A stretch of 64,000 nucleotides of DNA, taken from NCBI GenBank assembly GCA_903813345.2, contig CAIIXF020000006.1, forward strand, positions 10,172,348 through 10,236,347. The letters run 5' to 3'. The translations under genes and the position numbers were made by a program. The notes under the pieces are model-generated. The model was not told where the DNA came from and ran no database searches. It saw nothing but the letters and a program-made list of their open reading frames with translations. The stretch's first letter is position 1; every line of letters begins with the position of its first letter. Shown piece by piece: positions 58,601-64,000 of the stretch. This DNA is from Owenia fusiformis (taxonomy: Eukaryota; Annelida; Polychaeta; Sabellida; Oweniidae).

Positions 58601-58617
58601 AGATTCTCAGAGTGTGA
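40656..58617 (+). CDS. DCAF7: DDB1- and CUL4-associated factor 7 (WDR68/HAN11)
   Basis: WD40 scaffold that binds DYRK1 and HIPK kinases and can act as a CUL4-DDB1 substrate receptor. Exons: 40656-40823, 44241-44342, 44691-44789, 47362-47475, 48899-49034, 49427-49578, 57940-58057, 58445-58617; phases continuous, 353 residues (human 342). Nearly invariant blocks include [75 protein letters not shown] and the C-terminus NNCLEILRV. Exon 1 uses a GTTTGC donor, the others are standard. Intron 4 carries the exon-end minisatellite, intron 6 (8.4 kb) the nested sulfotransferase gene and two large arrays. The N-terminus ([14 protein letters not shown]) is longer than in human. Confidence 0.97.
40950..41341. 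repeat. inverted-repeat element in DCAF7 intron 1
   Basis: Left end GATCCGTGGCTTACTTTTG and right end CAAAAGTAAGCCGCGGATC are inverted. Arms of about 145 bp run to about 41095 and from about 41198; both contain a form of CCAATATGG. The minus-strand ORF across it is a by-product. Confidence 0.8.
42890..43075. repeat. dispersed repeat, 'TTTTGACAA..TTGGCCC' family
   Basis: Contains CACTTTTGACAACATTGGCCC and ATCGCTTGAAAGGTGCTCAA-like text. Related copies: about 15760-15910 (same strand) and about 46660-46770 (inverted). The rest of DCAF7 intron 1 (to 44240) shows nothing further that I can assign. Confidence 0.6.
44806..47110. mobile_element. 2.3-kb element with long AACCATT-rich inverted ends
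   Basis: The left end CCCTTAGGAAAAAAACAACC and right end GGTTGTTTTTTTTATAAGGG are inverted. Each end is about 250-300 bp of repeated CAACCATT / AATGGTTG. The interior has a ~90-bp unit repeated three times (about 45160-45390, TTCATTTTTGGCACTGG-like) and a 27-bp unit repeated three times (about 46135-46200, GGTTATAATTAGCATTTCAA). No transposase is evident, so it is non-autonomous or decayed. Fills most of DCAF7 intron 3. Confidence 0.7.
47448..48715. repeat. minisatellite made from the DCAF7 exon 4 end and its 5' splice site
   Basis: The sequence CATGTACTATATGGGGCC, then TTGAG|GTGAGTAATGTAAT spanning the true donor at 47475/47476, recurs 16 more times with a period of 44-45 bp. Copies 1-10 precede the inserted element at 47943-48455 and copies 11-16 follow it. 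Thirteen of the 16 keep a perfect GAG|GTGAGT donor; copy 9 has GTTGAG, and copies 15 and 16 have lost it. Translation onward from exon 4 meets an in-frame TGA in the second unit, so using any decoy donor would shift the frame or truncate the protein. Confidence 0.95.
47943..48455. mobile_element. 513-bp non-autonomous DNA transposon inside the minisatellite
   Basis: Ends CAGCGCTTGCATTA and TAATGCAAGCCCTG are inverted. CATGT (47938-47942 and 48456-48460) is a 5-bp target duplication, and the repeat unit on either side joins exactly when the element is removed. Subterminal text with 'gagtccc..ggacac' is also partly inverted. The 5-bp duplication and CAG termini suggest a hAT5-like or related group; not resolved. 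Confidence 0.8.
50991..51406. repeat. MITE with ~60-bp inverted ends in DCAF7 intron 6
   Basis: Left TTAAGGGGAGGCATCAAAAG and right CTTTTGATGCCTCCCCTAAG are inverted and continue through ACTAAATAAATCTAGTT into G-rich stretches. No ORF. The interior is unrelated to neighbouring repeats. Confidence 0.8.
51448..52480. repeat. ~161-bp tandem array, six units
   Basis: Highly similar units, each containing TCCAGCCAAACCGTTTGAGG, TTTCTACCTATGAAAGTTTA, GCATTCTGGGTAAATGTTAA and GGCCATTTTGGATTTTCCGT. The last unit is shortened. A leader at 51455-51530 has GGTGCTATGTAATCAGTTTG followed by GGGCGGGCGGGCG. In DCAF7 intron 6. Confidence 0.92.
54249..54334 (-). other. possible terminal exon of an unidentified minus-strand gene
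   Basis: From a good acceptor (CATTTCCTTCACAG) the frame reads [18 protein letters not shown], then [10 protein letters not shown] and a stop at 54249-54251. The acidic, helix-like composition looks like real protein rather than a chance ORF, but no upstream partner exon is apparent on the minus strand. It could be a pseudogene or transposon relic. I do not recognise the family. Confidence 0.25.
54581..55657 (-). CDS. uronyl 2-O-sulfotransferase-like, intronless
   Basis: A 358-residue type II Golgi membrane protein of the sulfotransferase 2 family (HS2ST/UST), predicted to transfer sulfate from PAPS to the 2-O position of uronic acids in glycosaminoglycans. A single signal anchor lies at residues about 10-25. 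The 5'-phosphosulfate loop [11 protein letters not shown] (99-109) has the KCGS form of UST rather than the KT.S form of HS2[10 protein letters not shown] (160-167) holds the histidine region expected for catalysis, and [17 protein letters not shown] (from 178) is the 3'-phosphate site. FCGH and the C-terminal [17 protein letters not shown] also fit UST. The gene is one exon, nested antisense within DCAF7 intron 6. Whether it is the orthologue or an expanded paralogue cannot be decided here. Confidence 0.85.
   Translation of the reverse strand: MHITKTECGLLLGLLIGCLYIYFVFNARSSIKMNNNSWMVNLKRFTIQHKEIDESENANKTEQSVKDSIDKMKLKTKQDPIDILPFTIYEKANQNIVIYNRMPKCGSSTMMTFLKKLSHGKFRMMHSYIYDQKQLNDTNDILNFVESFKDCVSRKCVTDRHIHFVNFKDFGFKQPIYFNIIREPFENLLSGYYFTYKKAKPKIKHAEYYKSHNNPTFEECIRININIVKDVDAWCRLGAVAKRYVVWFCGHEAICSTNMTYGLQKAKHNIDKYHMLVGLTEEYALTLKAMERILPSFFQGIGHFNASTRVNQIAESKKKRPSSKMIIEYVKVRLKENYEIYYYVKQKFHATLKKLNVS
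56040..56970. repeat. tandem array with AAAATGGCCGCCATTTT palindromes
   Basis: About six to seven units of 120-155 bp. Each has TTTTACTATAACTCGAAAAG, TAGTGGAGCGATTTTGTTCA, TTTGGTATGTGAATACTATA, GACACTTTTGGTAGAAGG and a palindromic AAAATGGCCGCCATTTT. Single dispersed copies lie at about 16015-16085 and 17100-17200. Lies in DCAF7 intron 6. The open frames are by-products. Confidence 0.92.
57330..57775. repeat. ~130-bp tandem array, 3-4 units
   Basis: Each unit has CAAAATCATCTACAAGTTCT, CAGAAGTTCAAATCTGACTT, GAGATTTGACCTTCAATGA and TTTTTCAACTTGCTTCAAA. Ends shortly before DCAF7 exon 7 (57940). Confidence 0.85.
58262..58374. repeat. small inverted-repeat element in DCAF7 intron 7
   Basis: AGTGGTGCAACTC (about 58262-58274) and GAGTTGCACCACT (about 58362-58374) are perfect complements, with AAATGTCA / TGACATTT just inside. 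Length about 115 bp. No coding potential. Confidence 0.7.
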
Positions 58618-58800
58618 CAGTGACAATGGTACATGCAATCTCCAAGCATAGATAGCTGTCGGCTATAACAATTGCCAAGCATGGATAGCTATCAGCGACA
58701 TTGATCTCCAAGTATAGAGTGCTATAGGTTATAACAACTGCCTGGAGATACTGAGAGATGACAGGGAATGGTGCATGTATCTCCAAGCATAGATTTTATG
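58566..58800. repeat. duplicated end of DCAF7 exon 8 in the 3' UTR
   Basis: The last coding bases (GGATAGCTATTGGTTATAAC, AACTGCCTGGAGATTCTCAG and the stop region) recur after the stop codon. A short degraded copy is at about 58650-58700 and a fuller copy at about 58720-58795 (GGTTATAACAACTGCCTGGA...GATGACAGGGAATGG), each followed by ATCTCCAAGCATAG. Copies are non-coding because of indels. Confidence 0.85.
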
Positions 58801-60663
58801 CAAAATATTTTCTTGTTTGCTGCAGCTGGAGAAATAAAGCCAAATGATTTTCAGTTGGGGAATCTCTAAGAATCATTTGTCATCGATAAGAAAATGTTTG
58901 TATGTTTACTGCATCCCAAGGGGTGGTAAAGGAACTTTATAAGAGTACTTATTTGTCAAGATGTTCCCTCCATATTGGAATCTCCAAGAATAGATATATC
59001 ATCATGCAGAGTAGAGTAGAGAATTGATGGTTGAATTAAAATCATGAAAAAGATGATATACAGTAAAACCTGTCTTAGTGAACACCTCTCTCTAGTGAAC
59101 ACCTGTCCCTAGTGGACACCCTTCCTACGCACATAGTCCACTGATTTCTGTATAAACTACCCTCTCTCTAGTGAACACCTACCTACAGTGAACGTTTTTT
59201 CTTGGCAAAAAAATGTTCACTTTACACAAGTTTTACTGTACATTTAATCTAAGACTAGACAATTTGTCTGAGTTACTTTTTCATTGAGAGAGTCATGAAA
59301 GAGTTTTTTTGACAGCTTTAAAACATCTGAAATTAGTTAATTTTAAGCAGTTTATGGATTTGTAGAGTTTATCAGCCTGACTGTATTCAGGAATTCCAGA
59401 ACATTTCCCCTGTTGTTCACTGCTCATCAAACGAATGGAAGATTTCAGTTTAAACCTTCCAACATAAGATTTAAGGTTTTGTGTTTATTTGTTGATCATT
59501 GTAAAGCTATTGTGCATCTTGTAGATTTTACTATTTAATTGTGTGCATATTTCAAACTGTTTACGTAATGTTTTTACATGCCAGGACTTAATGTATGCAT
59601 GTGACTGGTGGTACTTTAGAAATGTATATTTGAAGCATAATGAAAAAATTATGCCAATTGGGAAATTGTAATGGTAAATAAATAGGTTTTGTAAATATGT
59701 AAAATATCTAAAAGATCATAATTTTACATGTACATTTCAATGATTCAGTCATCTAATTTATCATTTTATAATTGTAAATATATAGGCAGTTATTATCTAT
59801 TGTTCTTGTTGGTTATAGACTGAGTCATAAATTGGAGTAAATCTTTAAATTATGAAAAAAAAATTTCTATTCAAAATGCTTACTTATGACTGGCTTGAAT
59901 CTAGTTTAATGTCATATAAATCTTAGAATGATGAAAAAAAAATTCTATTCAAAATCCTTATACCTATGACTGGCTTGAATCTAGTTTAATGTCATATAAA
60001 TCTTAGAATGATGAAAAATTTATTTTATTTTCAAAATATGACTGGCTTGAATCTAGTTTAATTTCTTTTCTAATCAAAATGCCTGATTACTGCTATTGGC
60101 CAAAATCTAGCTTATGTCATTATCTTCTGGAGTTTTGTCTGTACTGTTAAATATCATTAACTTAAGTAAAAATAAAAGTGCATCAAAGCACTATAATGTA
60201 AACCAACAATTTCATTAATACTTAAAAATTTTATTCATTATTTGAATTTAAAGTGACCAGAATTGTGTAATTGGGTTAATTGTGCACCCCTTTGAATTGT
60301 GTGGAGTATTAGTTTTCAAATAATTCTGCTGAATGAAATTGGTAAATGTAGCTAGTGCATAACCTGTCTAAAACTTTAAGTTGTGATCAATATTGGATAC
60401 ATTAATACATTTTAAAACAATTTTATACAATATTTTGGTGAAGACATCATCTTCTGGTATATTGAATTGTGTTCAGTGATGGTAGTTACACAGTAAATCG
60501 GCAAAAACGTGAGCCACCAAAATTGTGTTCTGAAAATTGTGTTTATTTGAACATCTAGCAGTCTAGTTTGCCCATATGTAGATGTTTTTTAAGTGTGGAT
60601 TTATATTTTATAAATGTATTTATATTTTGTACATAGATAACATGCAATGCATTGTAAAATAAA
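58618..60663 (+). other. DCAF7 3' UTR (probable)
   Basis: A long AT-rich tail ends near AATAAA at 60658-60663. It contains the exon-8 duplications, a MITE at about 59060-59240 (CAGTAAAACCTGTC ... AGTTTTACTGTA, with several AGTGAACACC), and a 78-80 bp unit repeated about three times at 59847-60065 (ATGACTGGCTTGAATCTAGT). An earlier poly(A) site is possible. Confidence 0.5.
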
Positions 60664-62076
60664 CATGAAAGAAATGGTTATACTCAATACTTCAAAGTCT
60701 TTTGTTGCTAAAAATGTGTCTCATCAAAACATTGATTTCTGGCAGAAGATGGAGATAAGGGACTGAAGCCTAAAGCTCAATTTTCATATAACCCTTATGT
60801 GTCTGATACTTATTCTCATGAAAATATGTCCAGCAAAGCAAAATATCTGTCCACTAAAAGAAAAGATATTTCATTTTTTGTGATTTTATAGCATGGGGTC
60901 TATGGGGAATCTCCCCGAGCTAGAAGTCACATTTTCAAAGAAAATTATTTTTTCAAAGTTGATAAACACTTTTTAAAACCACATTTCTAGATGTAATTTT
61001 ACATGTAGAATTCAAATATGATATTACTTTGACTGAATTTTGAATTTTTAACGACGTAAATCAAGATTATTTCTACTCGCATCTGGGTTATTCAAAAATA
61101 ATTGAATTGGATTTTTTGCAAGATGCTGATTAAGTGAACAGATCATGTGAACAAAATAATACCATTTTGTCAGCTATAATAAACTCTTGGCCTAGCCTAG
61201 CAGTAGCAAAGTACAATTTGGTGTTTATTAGGGATTGATAAGTCAAATAACGACAGCAAAGCTAAGACAATCTATTGAGAGGAAATTTGAGAAAACTGGT
61301 AGGCTGAAAGAGGTTGCTTTCCTTAAGTCCAATGCTCTCAAAATCAATGTTAATACCAAGATCGGGGAGGTTATACACATAAGAGACTTATATTTTTGAT
61401 CACTGAGCAGTACGGGGCAGCATCTTTTCCAATCAATCGAGGTTGGGCCATGCAGCCGAAGGTAAGCCTTACAACAGAAGGTAAGCCATACAACCAAAGT
61501 TTGCCGATTCAATCTGACGGAGAATGCCGAGCCTCTCTTTTTGACCAATTAGAGACGTCATTTTCACACTCGTGGTACCCTCGGCCAACTTTATTTGCAA
61601 AGAAAATCTTCGGCAATCTCCGGCTTTTCTTGAGGTATCTTCGGTTGCAAGCCAAAAGTCGACACCCTGAGCAGTACAGTTGGGTACATTAGTTGAAATT
61701 TATTATGGTCACCAACCAATGAGATTTTCTTTTTAATTGTTCAAGCTGAGATAAAAGATATGCAAACATAATTAGATATATCAGAGGCTAGATATGTTAT
61801 GAAAATGAAAGCATTTTGTAGAATAATTCATTTACGCTATAGCGACTTGTTTTGTATCCTCACACAGATGTTCTCTGTTTCTATGAAAACTTTCGACCAA
61901 TCAAATTGCAAGAATTTTCAAAATGTCAGCGCCCATAAATAATTCTAAAAAATAAAATCCAACTAAATTTATAGAAATATGGACATAGAGAGCCGTAAAG
62001 TAGCAAAATCATATACCCAATGGGCTTATAAACATTCCCTCCAAGCGTAAAAGGCAGCCATTACTCGGGGTGAACC
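60664..62076. other. intergenic and TUBE1 promoter region
   Basis: About 60950-61085 is the uninterrupted copy of the repeat split at 16200-17060. Overlapping ORFs near 61243-61692 have no recognisable product. CCAAT boxes occur at about 61717 and 61898, within 400 bp of the TUBE1 start, and there is no TATA box that I can assign. Confidence 0.45.
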
Positions 62077-63480
62077 ATGACACAGTCAGTAGTGGTTCAA
62101 GTTGGACAATGTGGAAATCAAATTGGTTGTCGATTTTGGGATCTGGCTCTGAGAGAACATGCACATACAAACAAAAATGGATATTACGATGAATCACTTA
62201 GTAGTTTCTTCCGAAATGTTGACAGTAGTCGGGAGAATGCGTCTGACATCCCTCTTGGTGATGCAAAAAGTAAAATATGTGCTTTGAAAGCCAGGGCTGT
62301 TCTAGTGGATATGGAAGAAGGTGTTGTTAGTGGAATTATGAAAGGACCGCTACGAGATGTGTTTGATTATAATCAGTTGATATCAGATGTTTCTGGTAGT
62401 GGAAATAACTGGGCTGTAGGTCACAAGATGTATGGTCCACAATATAGAGAAGCGATATTAGAATCTGTACGCCGCGCAGCAGAAGCTTGTGATTGCCTCC
62501 AGTGCTTCTTCATATTGCATTCCATGGGAGGTGGGACTGGGTCAGGTGTTGGAACATACATACTGGATCTCTTAGAGGAGGAATATCCTGAGATATATCG
62601 ATTTGTCACTGCAATCTATCCGTCAGCTGATGATGATGTCATTACTTCTCCGTACAATAGTGTCCTTGCGATGCATCAGTTGACTGAAAATGCAGATTGT
62701 GTCTTGCCAATAGAAAACCAGGCACTGATAGACATTGTCAACAAAGTGAAAACATCAACTGGTAAACCAAGTATCACATCTAGCAAGGGTGCAATTGTCC
62801 AAGGAAAAAACGAACAACCATTTGATGCAATGAACAATATTGCTGCAAATCTCTTACTAAATATGACCAGCTCTGCAAGGTTTGAAGGATCACTAAATGT
62901 AGACTTGAATGAAATTTCAATGAATTTAGTTCCATTTCCCAAGCTTCATTATTTAGTGTCCAGTCAGACTCCACTGTACACCCTCGCAGACACAAACTTA
63001 CCCCCAAGGCGTCTCGATCAAATGTTCTCGGAGGCCTTCTCCAAAGACCATCAACTTATAAAGGCTGATCCTAAGCATAGTTTGTATCTTGCATGTGCAT
63101 TGATTGTACGTGGCAATGTTCAAGTATCTGACATTAGACGCAACATCGACAGATTAAAACCCTCTCTTAAATTCATCGGCTGGAACAATGAAGGTTGGAA
63201 AACTGGACTATGTAATGTACCACCAGTTGGTCAACCATACTCGCTTCTAACCCTGGCCAATAATACTTGCATCGTCAACACATTCTCTAATCTGAAGGAC
63301 CGATTTACTAAACTGTACAAGCGGAAGGCCCATATGCATCATTATACACACATTGATGGGATGGAGATGTCTGACTTTGATTGTGCATCTGAATCACTGC
63401 TTGGACTGATTGGAGAGTATTCAAGGTTAGATAAACAGGGTACTGCAGCACCAGATGCTCCAAGATTGACTGTATTATGA
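62077..63480 (+). CDS. TUBE1: epsilon-tubulin, intronless
   Basis: A tubulin-superfamily GTPase of centrioles and basal bodies, required for triplet microtubules. 467 residues in one uninterrupted exon (human protein about 475). The start MTQSVVVQVGQCGNQIG matches the family from the first residue. GGGTGSG (151-157) is the tubulin signature phosphate loop, and FDAMNNI and SARFEGSLN are epsilon-typical. The GDAKSKICALKARAVLVDME stretch and the C-terminal HMHHYTHIDGMEMSDF separate it from alpha/beta tubulin. No frame disruption, so it looks functional. The vertebrate gene has many introns, so the single exon means intron loss or a retrocopy. AATAAA lies at 63961. An element is inserted in the presumed 3' UTR. 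Confidence 0.97.
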   Translation: MTQSVVVQVGQCGNQIGCRFWDLALREHAHTNKNGYYDESLSSFFRNVDSSRENASDIPLGDAKSKICALKARAVLVDMEEGVVSGIMKGPLRDVFDYNQLISDVSGSGNNWAVGHKMYGPQYREAILESVRRAAEACDCLQCFFILHSMGGGTGSGVGTYILDLLEEEYPEIYRFVTAIYPSADDDVITSPYNSVLAMHQLTENADCVLPIENQALIDIVNKVKTSTGKPSITSSKGAIVQGKNEQPFDAMNNIAANLLLNMTSSARFEGSLNVDLNEISMNLVPFPKLHYLVSSQTPLYTLADTNLPPRRLDQMFSEAFSKDHQLIKADPKHSLYLACALIVRGNVQVSDIRRNIDRLKPSLKFIGWNNEGWKTGLCNVPPVGQPYSLLTLANNTCIVNTFSNLKDRFTKLYKRKAHMHHYTHIDGMEMSDFDCASESLLGLIGEYSRLDKQGTAAPDAPRLTVL

Positions 63481-63680
63481 AGTGTCTCACAATACATGTC
63501 TCTTTGTTTGGGTTAGACACAGGCCAATCATGCACATGTAATTTGCATATATGAACACCAATAGATCTATATTAGCAAATGAATGGCAAGGAGTATAGAA
63601 GTAATGATATGGCAATGATTTGAGCTCAGATTGCAACAAAAGTTATGATAGGCTATTTCTGAATTGAATCATCAAGCATA

Positions 63681-63924
63681 GGCATAGCCAAGGGGGGAGG
63701 TGCGATGGGTGCGATAATTATAACCAATAAAAATAGAACAATTAGACAGAAGAAGAAGAAAGGAGGTTTAAGATGCTTTTTATTTGAAGTTTCTAGCTCA
63801 ATTTTGAAGGAAGTTTATGCCTTGCTTATGCCATGATCGCACCCGCCCCTGACTGAAAACCCAAAAATTGGCAATTACACACCCCCCCTGACCCTGACTG
63901 GAATCTGACTATGCCATGCCCCTG
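63681..63924. mobile_element. 244-bp MITE in the TUBE1 3' UTR
   Basis: Flanked by a perfect 9-bp duplication TCAAGCATA (63672-63680 and 63925-63933). The ends share GGCATAG(C/T)C in inverted orientation, with the outermost bases of the left end missing. The interior has GGTGCGATGGGTGCGATAA and GATCGCACCCGCCCCTGAC, also inverted. The duplication length suggests MuDR- or hAT-like. Confidence 0.75.
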
Positions 63925-63960
63925 TCAAGCATATGCTGTTAAATTGTATACTGTTGTGTG

Positions 63961-63966
63961 AATAAA
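63961..63966 (+). promoter_or_regulatory. poly(A) signal of TUBE1
   Basis: AATAAA about 480 bp after the TUBE1 stop, the first canonical hexamer downstream on the plus strand that I noticed. Confidence 0.5.
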
Positions 63967-64000
63967 TTTTTAATGCTTACAGTACATTCTGCTTAGTCTG

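Noticed and set aside
61243-61692. Overlapping ORFs upstream of TUBE1
   Set aside because: No recognisable domain; both strands open; likely repeat-derived.
62421-63535. Four minus-strand ORFs
   Set aside because: Shadows of the epsilon-tubulin exon.
1-64000. CRISPR arrays, operons or a bacterial-type system
   Set aside because: The window is intron-bearing animal DNA. Tandem repeats here have no spacer architecture and the gene neighbours are functionally unrelated.
1-64000. tRNA or rRNA genes
   Set aside because: I saw no cloverleaf with A/B boxes or rRNA-like conserved block; a covariance-model scan would be needed to be certain.

Overview
This is AT-rich eukaryotic DNA from an animal. 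The genes have many short exons with GT-AG introns, long repeat-filled introns and intact metazoan orthologues. Protein sequences resemble vertebrate ones closely but not tightly, and repeat content is high (fold-back MITEs, mariner and hAT-like relics, degenerate tandem arrays). A marine invertebrate, possibly a mollusc or another lophotrochozoan, is my guess; the sequence alone does not settle it.

Layout: (1) 1-3.7 kb holds a small secreted cysteine-rich ORF (328-654, +). (2) 3.8-11.2 kb is DOLPP1 (dolichyldiphosphatase) on the minus strand, 8 coding exons. (3) About 11.5-23.6 kb is an MFSD1-like lysosomal transporter on the plus strand, 12 firm exons plus a tentative tiny first exon, with a 5.7-kb first intron full of G-rich tandem repeats and nested MITEs. 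(4) 25.9-27.9 kb is a three-exon gene for a small protein with a peptidase M15/hedgehog-fold zinc signature. (5) 30.1-40.2 kb is PAXIP1/PTIP (six BRCT domains) on minus, 18 coding exons. (6) 40.7-58.6 kb is DCAF7/WDR68 on plus, 8 exons, divergent from PAXIP1 with about 500 bp between start codons. An intronless uronyl 2-O-sulfotransferase-like gene (54.6-55.7 kb, minus) lies inside its sixth intron. (7) 62.1-63.5 kb is an intronless epsilon-tubulin gene (TUBE1) on plus.

The genes are unrelated housekeeping or regulatory functions (N-glycosylation lipid recycling, lysosomal export, DNA damage/H3K4 methylation, WD40 scaffold, glycosaminoglycan sulfation, centriole tubulin). There is no sign that they form one pathway. 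Two divergent pairs (DOLPP1/MFSD1 and PAXIP1/DCAF7) probably share bidirectional promoters.

The most unusual structure is in DCAF7. The 3' end of exon 4 together with its 5' splice site has been amplified into a minisatellite of about 44 bp per unit, 16 units long, that puts 13 intact decoy donors directly downstream of the real one. The end of the last exon is similarly duplicated into the 3' UTR. I found no convincing new multi-gene system; the other notable items are listed as findings. Exon boundaries were worked out by hand from splice sites, phase continuity and remembered family conservation, without any alignment software.
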